NCBI GenBank assembly: GCA_964016885.1
Contig: OZ024743.1
Coordinates: forward strand, 348,468,394-348,532,393
Origin: Eledone cirrhosa
Lineage: Eukaryota; Mollusca; Cephalopoda; Octopoda; Eledonidae
Direction: 5' to 3'
DNA length: 64,000 nt
The position numbers and the translations under genes are program-made. The notes beneath the pieces were generated by a model. The model was given only the letters and a program-made list of their open reading frames with translations. It was not told the origin of the DNA and did not search any database. Positions 12,399 through 23,699 of the stretch are shown here, piece by piece. Each line of letters begins with the position of its first letter. The stretch's first letter is position 1.

Positions 12399-13094
12399 TT
12401 AGGTTATTTGCGTCACAGAATTCCAGGATTCTGGAGCCTTCCTCATTTCTAGTACCAAACCATAGCCTCCGTGGATTCCGTCATAGCCGTCACAATGTTG
12501 TCCAACTTGACCATTTAGGTCGCCAGCAATAATTATATAGTCACTGTCGATTATTTGGGAGGTAGTGAGCATCAGTGTCTCATAGAATCTGTCTTTTATA
12601 GCGCCAGGCAGTCCGGATTGGGGTGCGTACGCAGATATTACTGTCACAGTAGTTCTATTTAGAACAAGTCTTATTTTAATTATTCTGTCATTCACTTTAT
12701 TTACGTCTATTATCTTATCCACCCATTTTTCTGCTAACATGATTCCTACCCCACCCAGCCCAATGTCATTTCCCACCCAGAAAAGCTTATAGCATCGTTT
12801 TTTACCCACAATGAATCTAGCAGACCCACCCCTCCACCTGGTCTCTTGGATACAGCAAACATCGACCTCCTTACGTTCAACTATTTCTACAACCTCGTTA
12901 GAGCGGCCTTTTAAGGTGCCTACATTCATGGTACCAACTCTGAAGTTTTGGATTGCGTTTGGTGGGTGGGGCGCAGGGAGGGGTGAGGGGGATGGGGTTG
13001 GGGTTATGTTGGCCATCCGCGGCCGAAACAAAGCGGAGGAGAGCTTGCCCTTTCGTCCGGCAGCATGAGGTGAATTTGTCATTATCTTTGGCAT
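12399..13094 (-). pseudogene. LINE AP-type endonuclease
   Basis: N-terminal domain of the LINE, which nicks target DNA. Visible motifs in order are GTMNVGTLKGRS, CIQETRW with the catalytic glutamate, GLGGVGIMLAEKW, ISAYAPQSG, and IAGDLNGQVG with the Asp/Asn pair. The frame is lost close to GYDGIHGGYG by a one-base deletion near 12455. A proline-rich stretch lies upstream of the domain, as in related elements. The initiating methionine at 13092 is plausible but not proven. Confidence 0.92.
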
Positions 13095-13254
13095 TGTCTT
13101 CGAGTGTCTAGATTCTTCAGACTCTCCAGAAATTCCTTAGTCCATCCATCATATCGAAAAGCAACCAGGAGAAGTGATAGCATAGGCCGTTGACTTATGA
13201 TTGGTCCAAATAATAATGGTGGAGAGTGGGGGCGGGCGGGAGGGGTATGTGGTA

Positions 13255-13365
13255 GTTAGCGAGGAGAAGATTATTTAGAACAGTAAGGAGTAGATTATTT
13301 AGAACAAGCGAGGAGAAGATTATTTAGAACATGCGAGAAGATTATTTAGAACAGTCAGACAGAAT
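13255..13365 (-). repeat. short tandem repeat at the LINE 5' end
   Basis: Four imperfect copies of a roughly 24-30-bp unit ending in AGATTATTTAGAACA, reading GCGAGGAGAAG before it on the plus strand. They lie 150-260 bp upstream of the LINE endonuclease start, where the element's 5' UTR and promoter would be. Tandem monomers at the 5' end are known in some mammalian LINEs. Here that role is only an inference. Confidence 0.6.
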
Positions 13366-14112
13366 TATAGAATAGCAGTTAAGAAGTAGGATTTGGATTC
13401 TCGGCGATTATACAGATATATGGATGAATGAACCGAAGGGTGGGGAGGCAAGAAGAAAATTGTATTTTTACATTTCATTTCGTAGAAGTGGACTGGCCAT
13501 TAATAAGAGTTGACAAATTCTGAGATTCGTACCTCGTAACAGGTTTATTTATATTTGGTGCGAGTAGGGAGTGAGCGAGCGAGAGAGAGAGAGGGACCAA
13601 CAGGCACGTATATGATAGAGAGAAGGTGGGGGTGATAGCGATTTAGAGGGCCGAGTGAAGCCATTTTTATGAATCATGGAAACATTTTTTTTTTTTATAT
13701 ATATTTTTTATATATATTTTTTATATATATATTTATATATATATATATATATGCAGACGTTATATTTAATTTGTTGGCATTCAAAAAGCTTAAACATTTG
13801 TATAACTGATATAAAGCACTCAACAACTTAGTGAAGTAAATACACAATATATTAATAAATGGAAACTATATTTATAAAACCATATTTATTTTATTATATA
13901 TATTTCAAGGGCAACCAAGGCAAATTATGGTGCGCTTTCATCAAATAAAATACAGATTTTTTTTATAAATAAATATTGACATACCCGGGGAAAAAAAATA
14001 AAAAATAAAAAATCAAAATTAAGATTAAAATTTGCCTTAATATTAAAGATTTAATTTAATATTATTAAAAATTAAAAATAGAAGTAGTTATATTATATTA
14101 AGATGTATTAGT

Positions 14113-14305
14113 AATAATTGTTTCTACTTTAGGCACAAGGCCAGCAATTACCCAGTGCATTACTGGTACTTTATTTTATCGACCCCGTAAGGATGAAAGG
14201 CAAAGTCAACCTTGGCGGGATTTGAACTCAGATCGTAAAGGGACGTAACTATGCTGGAAAGCATGGCGTCCGACCCTCTACCGATTCTGCCAATCCACCG
14301 CCCTT
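14113..14305 (-). mobile_element. tRNA-derived SINE, type A (left arm copy)
   Basis: Full-length on the minus strand, with the GAGTTCAAATCCCGCC B box near 14217-14233 and the tRNA-like head at the right end. It is flanked by a clear target-site duplication, GATGTATTAGTAATAAT, at about 14102-14118 and 14307-14323. The same insertion is present in the opposite arm of the giant inverted repeat. Confidence 0.95.
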
Positions 14306-15339
14306 GATGTATTAGTAATAATATGTATTAGTAATAATATATTGGTTTAGATGTGTATGTTATGGATTATATATTATTTAAATAAATATATAGTATTTTA
14401 CATTAGAGAAAATCTAGTATAGTTTATTTTATTAAAGTAAGTTTGGCAAAATTATATTTATTCATAGCTGTAAGTCAAAACTTAAACATCCAGATAATTC
14501 TAAATTTATGAAAATTTACGAGAGTTTGCAAAGGAATAACTACTTAATTATATTATAAAAACAGTGAGGCGGTATAAAGGAAGTTAGAAGTGATTTTTTA
14601 AGAACTCAAATGACTCCAAGGATACATAAAAAAATCTTTAAAAAAAAATATTTTTATTTTTTTTATTTTTTTTAAATTTTTTATGAGAAGTCATAAATGT
14701 TATAAAGTTAAAAAATGTTATCTTAAGAATATAATTAAAACATAAACCATATGTTATTTAATAAGAAGTCATAAATTTAACTTAAGAATATAATTAAATC
14801 ATAAACCATAGGTTATTTTATATGAAGTCATTCTTGTTATAAAGTTTTTAAAATTTATCTTAAGAATATAGTTAAAACATAAACCTTAGGTTATTCCACA
14901 TATATATATAAAACCTATATATATAAATCATGTGTTATTCCCCATATATATAAATATTTGGATACATATATTAAAAATGTTTGAAGATATACATTATTGG
15001 AAAATGTGAAAATAAAGGTTTTTCTATATCTTTCAAAGGAACTTGCAAAGAATTTTCTAAAACCTTCAGAAAGTTTTTCAAGGAAAATTTTCCTTAAAAG
15101 AATTTCAAGTAGTCATATAAAAAAAGGTTATAATCTATTGATAAGTGTAATAATAGAAAATATATTTATGAGGTAGAGATAATAGAAAGTAAATTAAATA
15201 TATATGAATCATATATAGATATAATCTGAAGGATGAGGTTGTAGGTGGTTGGATATAGAAAATATTATGTAAAGGAGATTAACCATATATTACATTTTAT
15301 ATATATATATCTAAAAGTTGAGTTTAAATGATGTTTACA

Positions 15340-16122
15340 AAAACTAAATAAATTATTTCGCAAATTAATAGAGTTCTTACTTTTTAGTATAACGAATATT
15401 TCTTCAACGCAAAGGGAGCAATCTTTGGATAGAGCCGTGTATGAAGGAGCTTTGGAGATAATTTAACAAGATAAAGATTAGTTAATATTCTTGGATTTTA
15501 AGTTCCATAATAAGTTGGATAGATAAGTTGAACGTTTTTTACCAATATTCGTAAAGGAACATTTATGTTTATTGAAACGAGATTTGAAGCCTGTGGAAGT
15601 AGATAGAACCGACATAGTTAAAGGAATTTTCATTGGTTTTGACATTATAATTGTATACTATATTTTTAACTAAACAGTTATTATTTAGAGGACAGTTAGA
15701 TTTATTTCTACAATTACATTTATCTGAATTTATATTATTGGGAGCCGTAACATTATATTGGATATTGCTAGAGGTATTAATGCTATTCTGGTTAGGTTTT
15801 AAGTTTCTATTAATATTCTATTAATATTCTGCGCTAAATTCATAGTTTTGGAATATGAGAGTTTAATAGTATGTCTATTAAAGATTGAGTAATATATGTG
15901 TGTCTTAGGAAAGCACTTATCTAGAGCTTTAAAAAATAATTTAGCTATTGGAGTTTTAATACTTAAAAATGAGAAAGGGGGAGCGAACGATAATATATTT
16001 CTAGTTCTATTTCTTCTTCTGCCATATTTCCTATTATAATTATATTTATAGTTATGGTTAATTCGCACGTCCTTATTATTAATGTATTTAATTTCATTAC
16101 TATAGCCTGCTCTAATAACATA
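15340..16122 (-). pseudogene. Penelope-like element C-terminus with GIY-YIG endonuclease
   Basis: On the minus strand, 15799-16122 encodes a piece with RAGYSNEIKY, NILSFAPPFSF, KALDKCFPKTHIYYSIFNR and IKLSYSKTMN, the connector found downstream of the reverse transcriptase in GIY-YIG Penelope-like elements. A tandem duplication of an 11-bp unit at 15807-15828 then shifts the frame. The next frame (about 15430-15805) carries CNCRNKSNCPLNNNC, a cysteine cluster, then IVYNYNV and FNYVGSI for the GIY-YIG core, then GFKSRFNKHKCSF and LSNLLWNLKSKNI. A stop follows, and further family-like sequence (SLCVEEIFVIL) continues. The reverse transcriptase is absent: the frame is cut where the right arm begins. 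Confidence 0.85.
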
Positions 16123-16705
16123 TGATTTTTATATATAGTTTTTTTTATATATATGTGGAATAACCTATGGTTTATGTTTTAACTCTATTCTTAAGATAAA
16201 TTTGTTTAACTTTATAATAAGTATGACTTCTTATAAAATAACCTATGGTTTATGTTTAATTATATCTTAAGATAAATTTATGACTTCTTATAAAATAACA
16301 TATGGTTTATGTTTTAATTATATTCTTAAGATAACATTTTTTAACTTCATATCATTTATGTCTTCCCATAAAACTTTAAAAAAATAAAAATAAAATAAAT
16401 ATAATGTTTTTTGAAAGTTTTTTTATGTATCCTTGGAGTCATTTGAGTTCTTAAAAACCACTTCCAACTTCCTTTATACTTCCTTACTGTTTTTATAATA
16501 TAATTAAATAGTTCCTTTGCAAACTCTCGTAAATTTTCATATATTTAGAATTATTTGGATGTTTAAGTTTTGACTTACAACTATTAATAAATATAATTTT
16601 GCCACACTTACTTTAATAAAATAAACTATACTAGATTTTCTCTAATGTAAAATACTATATATTTATTTAAATAATTTATAATGCATAACATACACATCTA
16701 AACCA

Positions 16706-16895
16706 AGGTGGATTGGCAGTATCGGTAGAGAGTCGGACGCCATGCTTTCCAGCATAGTTACGTTTATTTACGGTCTGAGTTCAAATCCCGCCGAGGTTTA
16801 CTTTGCCTTTCATCCTTACGGGGTCGATAAAATTAAGTACCAGTAATGCACTGGTTATTTGCTGGCCTTGTTTCTAAAGTAGATACAATTATTAC
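16706..16895 (+). mobile_element. tRNA-derived SINE, type A (right arm copy)
   Basis: Mirror copy of the SINE at 14113-14305. Head GGTGGATTGGCAGTATCGG, B box GAGTTCAAATCCCGCCG near 16777-16793, and tail ACAATTATT. Only the 3' target-duplication half (ATTACTAATACATCTT) is left. The 5' flank has lost about 40 bp relative to the other arm. Confidence 0.95.
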
Positions 16896-17503
16896 TAATA
16901 CATCTTAATATAATATAAATACTTCTGTTTTAATTTTTAATTTTTAATCTAATTTTTCAACCTATCATTATAAATATTATAATCACAACGCAATGAACCC
17001 TACATTCTAAATATTCTTCTTCCACGTTAATCTTATTTCTTCTTTCACTTCTTTCACTTAGATATATTTACACTATGTATATTTTTTATTAAAACTTATT
17101 CCTTCATTCTCTCTGACTTTCTTCACTATCACTATGTATAATCGTTCTTTCTTTCCTCTTCTCTCTTTCTCCTTCCTTTTCTTTTTCTCTCTCCCTTACA
17201 TATCATCTTCTTCCAACGGTTTAATTTAAATAAACCGTTATCTTTTCAACTTTTCGCATACTCACTCATAACTTTGCATACACACTCATAACTTTGAATT
17301 ACCCTCAATAAATATTATCCCCACTATCCAGGAAGCGCCAACCGTTAAGGCTGTCTTTTTTTACGGGTATGTCAATATTTATTTATAAAACAAATATGTA
17401 TTTTATCTGATGAAAGGGCACAATAATTTGCCTCGATTGCCCTGGAAATATATATAATAAAGTAAATATGGTTTTATAAATATAGCTTCAATTTATTATT
17501 ATA

Positions 17504-17691
<188 letters not shown>

Positions 17692-17694
17692 CTA

Positions 17695-17885
17695 AGGCGG
17701 GTAAAATTCCCGAGATCCATGGACGAGTTCTCTCCAGCGGTCTCTGTCCCTCATTATCGCTGCCATATCCTGCATCTCCAACAGACCAGTGTCTGTCCTT
17801 AGGGCATCAACATATGTTAACCTTGGTCTTCCTCTTCTAGTGTGTCCATGTAGGGGCTCCCAAAGGAGCACTGAGTGCAATGTCA
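17695..17885 (-). pseudogene. LINE ORF2 C-terminal fragment
   Basis: A 60-residue stretch on the minus strand reads [19 protein letters not shown], then [25 protein letters not shown]. This GRPR...RDRxxWR pattern is the usual end of ORF2 in several LINE clades. The fragment stops against the long (TA)n tract and has no 3' UTR. Confidence 0.75.
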
Positions 17886-17924
17886 ATATAGATATATATA
17901 AATATATATATAAATATATATATA

Positions 17925-18090
17925 AATGGAAAAGAATGAAATGAAATTTCATTTCTCACTCTTTAGTTCATCGTTCCTTTGTCAGTGTTGAACAAAAGGG
18001 CGACGATGTTTGCCGAACACTGTACGGCTTACTTCAGGCTCTTTTTTTACAAACAAACCGAGCATTATAATAAATGTTCGGTAAACCCAT
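17925..18090 (+). mobile_element. partial hammerhead-type repeat
   Basis: From about 17965 the sequence matches the hammerhead repeat at 49.88 kb onward: TAGTTCATCGTTCC versus TAGTACATCGTTCC, then TCAGTGTTGAACAAAA and TACAAACAAACCGAG. Homology begins within stem III, only a few bases upstream of the predicted cleavage site. The catalytic core is therefore missing. Confidence 0.6.
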
Positions 18091-18184
18091 ACGTACATAT
18101 ATATATATATATGTGTGTGCCTGTATGTACATATATATACTACTGGACGTCTGTATACATATATGTATGTACGTTTACATACAT

Positions 18185-18246
18185 ACATACTTACAAACAC
18201 ACACACATATATATATATATATATGTGTATATATATATATGTATAT

Positions 18247-18340
<94 letters not shown>
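18185..18340. repeat. (CA)n-(TA)n microsatellites
   Basis: Short CA runs followed by about 90 bp of TA from 18251. Confidence 0.93.
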
Positions 18341-18342
<2 letters not shown>

Positions 18343-18362
18343 TTTTATTTATATTCATATAT

Positions 18363-18884
18363 AAATTCAAAAACGAATCACATATATAAACATCAAATAT
18401 TAACAGGAGATAATTTACAAAGAATAAAGAGGTCATGTCTGAGAAAATGTCAGACACATGCCATATCACCTGTAAGGGAAGTTCAAAGAAAAGAAAGATT
18501 CTAAGGATTATATTAGTAGACCATTCTACTGATGAAAGGCTTTGACTGCTATTTCTAGCTATCAGCAAACCGTCGTCGGGATGAAGCTAAGACGTAGTGG
18601 TTTTTCCTAACAACATGTCCTTAATATGCATTGGAGGTATATGTTCATATAGTTCAATTTTCTCTCTCGACGACTACCTAAGATTCACCATTTAATGGTG
18701 AAACATAATTCATAAGCAATAATGGAAAAGTGTACGAGAGGGTATAAACAAATATTGAATGTCAGATATGTTTGTTAAATTTAAGTATGCCGCCTTTTGT
18801 AATTATATATTCTTACACTATTTGCAAATTATCTCCTGTTAATGTTTAATATGTCTATATATATATATGCCATTTCGTTTGAAT
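18363..18884. mobile_element. foldback unit with ~56-bp arms
   Basis: Inverted arms at 18363-18418 and 18822-18884 share the blocks TTATCTCCTGTTAAT and CGTTTGAATT. The spacer is non-coding and includes AGTAGACCATTCTACTGATG, related to the foldback arms at 2.8-3.4 kb. A second diverged copy, with extra sequence GGTGATATGGC and CTCAGACATGAC, lies at 31440-31810. Confidence 0.6.
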
Positions 18885-18943
18885 TTATAATAAGAGCTTG
18901 GACTTGTTCCTTAGAATCGATTGCTTGTTCAACTAACACTTGG

Positions 18944-18974
<31 letters not shown>

Positions 18975-18975
18975 A

Positions 18976-18993
18976 TCAAATATCCAGCTTACG

Positions 18994-19075
<82 letters not shown>

Positions 19076-19094
19076 CGTAAGCTGGATATTTGAT
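18976..19094. repeat. 23-bp inverted arms around a (TA)n tract
   Basis: ATCAAATATCCAGCTTACGT occurs on the left, and its exact reverse complement on the right, of roughly 75 bp of TA. The whole block can form one hairpin. Confidence 0.85.
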
Positions 19095-19469
19095 TTCGGA
19101 TTCATAGAAGCACTTTAAACGTTTATCGTTTGATTTGTCCAGGTGTATCTTGTTAACCTGTTAGTTTTTTCGTTAGTTTGGTATTGTGTGTTAGGTTTTG
19201 CCTACCACAATGTTCAATTTGTCAAGCTTTTTAAACGTATGTTATTACTCTAAGGACCTTCGCTTATTGAGTGCTTTGCTAACTCATTCATATTATAGGT
19301 CGTCTTTCCTTGCCCACGGCCAAAGCTTCGATTTGACTAAGCTTCCACTTGTATATATATATATATATATCCAGGGGGTGTAACTATGAGTTACTGCAGG
19401 TTCACCCGGGTAAGCACTCGATGTTTAGTTTCACTTCTGTGATGATGTGTAGAGCTATACAGAGTGTAA

Positions 19470-19679
19470 TATATAGAAAGGATAACATGGACGATTGATC
19501 ATTCCTTCATTGCATTTATTGATTTTCTTATAGCATTTTAAGAAGGTCCGTCGAGCTGCAGATTATTGAGTCGGGTAGGATCGATATAGATCGAACCTTG
19601 AGCTGATCAGTGGCGAAACGCGCGTCACCTATCAATAAATTCAATGAAGGAATAATCAATCGTCCTTTTTATCCTTTCT

Positions 19680-19684
<5 letters not shown>
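19470..19684. mobile_element. foldback with 55-bp arms and hammerhead-like loop
   Basis: Left arm 19470-19524 and right arm 19630-19684 match with few differences (GACGATTGATCATTCCTTC). The ~105-bp loop contains GAGCTGATCAGTGGCGAAACG near 19594-19614, close to a hammerhead core but with C in place of the essential G8 and almost no stem II. The right arm passes into (TA)n then (GA)n. Confidence 0.6.
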
Positions 19685-19836
<152 letters not shown>

Positions 19837-20194
19837 TCGATGCAGGGTTAATGAGTATATCCCACAGTACTGAAGTGTATTGTGTTATTGTGGAAAGATG
19901 ATATTCTCGTACATGTTGAGTATTCAAAGCTATAAAATTAATATTTTATTTGGATAGACACCAGAATTGATGTGCTTTTTTGGCGGCTGTTATGGAGTTG
20001 CATAATTGCCATTGATTGGTGTCCACATCGAAAAGTTTGATCTCAGAAACGGTCGTAAAACAATTGATTACATGCCACTGGCAACTTCTTTCTTCTATAC
20101 GGTGTACTGGTGGTGCATGTGTTTTTAGGGTATTTAGAGCCATCGACTATATTTACGGTTACTTTTCTGCGATTGAGTATACAACATTTTCTGC

Positions 20195-20478
20195 GACAGT
20201 TTCTGTACCTTCGAGGCAAAAGCCTGGGCAAAGTGTTTTTATGGAAGATCAGCAATCACCCATGCATACAAATGTTTCCTCTTCACGCCACCGATGGAGT
20301 TCAAGGGAACGATAAGAAGCGATATAGCTTGTCACCAATGACGTCAACACTCATTTCCAGCTAAGTGCACTTGGGTAACATGAAAGAAATTGTATTGCTC
20401 ACGGACACAACGCACCTCAAGGAATTGAATTCAGAACCTCATGATTGTAACAACGCTACAACCAGCAAACCAAACCCT
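20195..20478 (-). mobile_element. tRNA-derived SINE, type B
   Basis: Minus strand. Head with GTTTGCTGGTTGTAGCGTTG (A-box region) and GGTTCTGAATTCAATTCC (B box), then the body with CACTTAGCTGGAAATGAGT, TGACGTCATTGGTGACAAG and CCATCGGTGGCGTGAAGAGG. The copy at 40778-41112 has the same body. The type resembles tRNA-derived retroposons described from octopus, but I have not aligned it to a named family. Confidence 0.85.
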
Positions 20479-20479
20479 C

Positions 20480-22330
20480 ACATACATAAATATACACTAC
20501 TCACCGAATTGAATATATTGTTTTAGCCAAATCTAAGCTAGAAAAAACCTTGCACACACACATAACTATACACTTACTCGCCCTCATTTTCTCTCTCCTA
20601 ACAGACATATATTCACGCTCAATAAGAGTGACTCTGGTGGCAAGAATATGGATTGCAGGGTACCATACTAGAATTAGTGAGCCGTAAATGATTTATATTT
20701 AATTGAAATTACAACACCTAATGAGAAGAAAATTCTTGGGTCACAGCCCCAACTGCATATATCCGTTAAAATTTTATTCTGACTGATTACATTTTTGTGG
20801 CTTCTTACATTATGCTGACCCCGAAAAACAATTTTTCATTAACGCTAATGACTTTTCTCCTCATTAGACAGGTATTTCTATTAATTAAAATGTATTTTCA
20901 GTTCACCACATAAAATATGATGGCCTAGACACATTTAAATGCTTTTCATTTAAAAAGTATCAGTTGAAAAATAATGTTTGCAATGTAATTATTTAGAAAA
21001 TGTCATAATCACTGATAGTTTCGAAAATAATTATGTTAGTCGTTCTAGGATGTTGATAGCCATTGGAATTAAATGGACTATACTTCTCTGGGGAGGTTCC
21101 ATTTTACAGAAATATGTCCGTTTGTCACTGTGGCTACATATCGCAGTTGAGCTAAGGGAACTCTGACAACATCATACCGTCTAAAGAAAGAAGCTGAATC
21201 AAACCACTTTTGAAAATGTAAACAAACATCGTGCGTGAAGCTCAAATTTTCTAGCTTACGAAACACTCTAGATAAATATATAAGAGGATGTATGGGGCTC
21301 AATCACAAACAATAACTGCAATTGTAGTTAGTTGCAATCACAATCGACTAAAGACCTTTAGAGACGGAAACATGTTGTCAACGACTGTTTGTTACTCTGG
21401 ATCCCCCAGATACTGGATAGGAGCTCTCATCAGTGAGCTAAGTTACCTCTGACAATATCCTACCATCTGAATTAAGGAGATAAATCAAACACCTATTGAA
21501 AATATAAACAAACCTCATGTGTGGAGCTCAAGTTTCCGAAGTTAAGAAGCATTAAGGGGATACATTTATGAGAAGCGTAAGGTGACTAAGTAGAGAATAT
21601 GACTCCAATTACAGTCAGTTGCTAATAATAGCAAAGAACCTTAGAGACGAAAGGATTTTTTACAGCAGCCGCTATCAAGATTCGAAGTTCGTATCTCCCC
21701 AGACTGCAATAACAGTTATATTATGCGCTTAAACGACCTGACATCATTGACCTCATATGTATGCAAAATGGGACCCTCTATTCATTTTACACGCACTAAT
21801 CATGAGTGACTTGGTGTCCAATTTTCATGAAAATTGGCTGACTCGGTGAGGTCCACGTAAATAATCGACAAGAAGCCCTGTTTTAATGGCATGCACATTT
21901 TTCATGTGGGGCTGAAATAAATTTATAACTCAGCATCAAAAACTCTGACTCAATTGGAGGAAAGCATTCATCATGTACTGACCAAAATAGCTCCTGCGTT
22001 TCTGATGAAGTCAGTCGAGGATATAGCCTGACGATAACAAATAATGATATGACAACTCTGGTGCATATCGAAAGATTTAATACTGCACTGTATGTCTAAA
22101 ATTATACTGTTCAAAATGAAACATGCTTTATGAAAATCAACAAATAATTATAGGACAATAGATATGAATAATATAGGAAGTCCACAATTTCAAACGGTCT
22201 TTTATTCAGATCGCAAGTTTGAAAATAGTATGGTCGACTTAGATAACACACGTAGGTTAGGAGACGGTTACTAGAAGCTGGACATATCGTTTCTCGCAAG
22301 TACAGGGACCGGGTCAACAATTTAGTTCAG
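20480..22330. other. unassigned sequence with a diverged tandem duplication
   Basis: No coding signal. 21140-21390 and 21425-21670 are diverged direct repeats (see findings). 20698-20888 has imperfect ~35-bp terminal inverted repeats around CTAATGAGGAGAAAA and may be a small MITE. Confidence 0.45.
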
Positions 22331-22339
22331 CAGAAGTTA

Positions 22340-23540
22340 ACAGGTGGGATTGTCAATAACAGGTTGTTGGAGGCTCTCAAAAGAAACATGACAGTAATTT
22401 TGATAGGTTTTATCTACAAATTAGTGTTAGAGAAAAACAGAAACGAGCGGGAGCTGGTAGCTAAATTAAACGGGGTTATTTGTCGTGGATTTGCAACTGA
22501 CGTGCTCGTGGCGAGAATGGGATTAGACCATTTTTTCAATGAGAATCACGAATGTTGCATTGTTAGAGCTAAGGCACGTGGCAGAGGCGCAGCGTGGTAA
22601 CAAAACCACAATGTGGTCTTTGACGGGCATAAAAATACGTGAAATGAACGATTCCAGCACTTAACTTGGCTATTCGGGAGTGAGTGGTGGGTCATACACA
22701 GTGGCAGACTTCAGTCCCTACCTTGACGGCCTACCACGTCTCGCGCCAGCCGTTGCTAAGCACTCCGAACTTCAGCCGAGATTCTGGGTTTCCTAATCGG
22801 ATACACGAGGCGCAAGTCACTTGAGCTTTACTTAGATATGCCAGATTTGTTCTCCAATCTCCTCGAAGCGCTCTACTGCAACTGGGAGGAAAATGGGAGT
22901 ATTTCCAGTTCTATGAAGCGAGGCGTAGTGACGCTGATAAGGAAAAACAAGAACAATATAGATAACTTCAGGGCTATAACTCTGTTGAAAACAGAATTTA
23001 AGATTTTGACGAATGTTTTATTGAAAAGGTTGGCGCTTGTCGTCGTTGATTTGGTAGCGATGGTGTAAACTTGCGCAATTCCGGCCAAGTCCATATTCGA
23101 CAACCTCCACCTCATGCGATACATCATAGAGAGCGTAGGGTGAAAACCTGGCTTCAGTGGGGCTCATATCAATTTAGATCAATCGAAAGATTTCTATAGG
23201 GTCGCATATAGAATACTTAAGGCAGCCCTCAAATCAGCAGAATTCGGTCACGTCTTCAGAGGTTGAGTTATGTGCAACAGCTTATGTCGCGTGTAGATCG
23301 GATCCGGCTATCGACCATTCCAAAGTGAAGATCGCCACCTTCTTTTGGCTGGGAAAGTCAGGCAATATTCCTCGGTCTGTAGTGAAAAGGATTGTGTTTT
23401 GGGCCAAGTTGAAATGACTGAAAGCTGACACTTTTCTCTCCGGCCAAACCCTCATAGACTTTTTCAAGTTTCACTTGGCAAAGGAAGGGTGGAGAGAGAA
23501 ATACAACACAGTACATTTGGTAAAGGATGGGTGAATGTGG
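22340..23540 (+). pseudogene. TX1-like LINE remnant, reverse transcriptase
   Basis: Plus-strand pieces of one element. At 22364-22600 a pre-RT region contains LETLKRN-type and KNRNERELVAKLN sequence. At 22838-23068 the RT fingers read RKNKNNIDNFRAITLLKTEF, then DNLHLMRYI. The catalytic aspartate region, HINLDQSKDFYRVAYR, is near 23163-23210. The C-terminus at 23408-23500 reads LKADTFLSGQTLIDFFKFHL. The YxDD part is missing, so there is an internal deletion between about 23265 and 23285. The element is convergent with the next copy. Confidence 0.75.
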
Positions 23541-23699
23541 CGATAATGGCCCGTGTGAATATGCCGATGCTGATCATGCACCTATAGTCTGGTGAATTTG
23601 AGGTGGAGAGGGGTGCACTTACGGGTAATCGGAGTCTCGGGTGGTTACTGATTGGTGGGTAACTGAGTCACCCCTGTCTGACAAATGGTGACCACATCT

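Larger units (their letters stand above)
9556..13110 (-). mobile_element. near-complete RTE-like LINE with PHD finger
   Basis: One non-LTR retrotransposon on the minus strand. The order is endonuclease (12399-13094), linker (11647-12360), reverse transcriptase with an embedded zinc finger (10246-11571), C-terminal region (9996-10331), a 3' UTR of about 440 bp and a (GAT)n tail at 9559-9573. The short GAT microsatellite tail is typical of RTE-type elements. Only three breaks are evident: a frameshift near 12455, one nonsense codon at 11647-11649, and a frameshift near 10255. This points to a fairly recent insertion. Clade placement (RTE versus a neighbour) needs a phylogeny. Confidence 0.88.

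Noticed and set aside
15799..16068. Candidate small host gene of 89 codons
   Set aside because: The sequence is the connector of a Penelope-like protein, continuous with the GIY-YIG frame after an 11-bp duplication.
18513..18600. Hammerhead-like CTGATGA and GTC blocks in the foldback spacer
   Set aside because: No GAAA in the right position on either strand with a stem II between.
19590..19620. Hammerhead core CTGATCAGTGGCGAAACG
   Set aside because: The catalytic G8 is C, and stem II would have a single pair. A similar CTGATCA motif on the minus strand near 3800 suggests a family signal, but not an active ribozyme.
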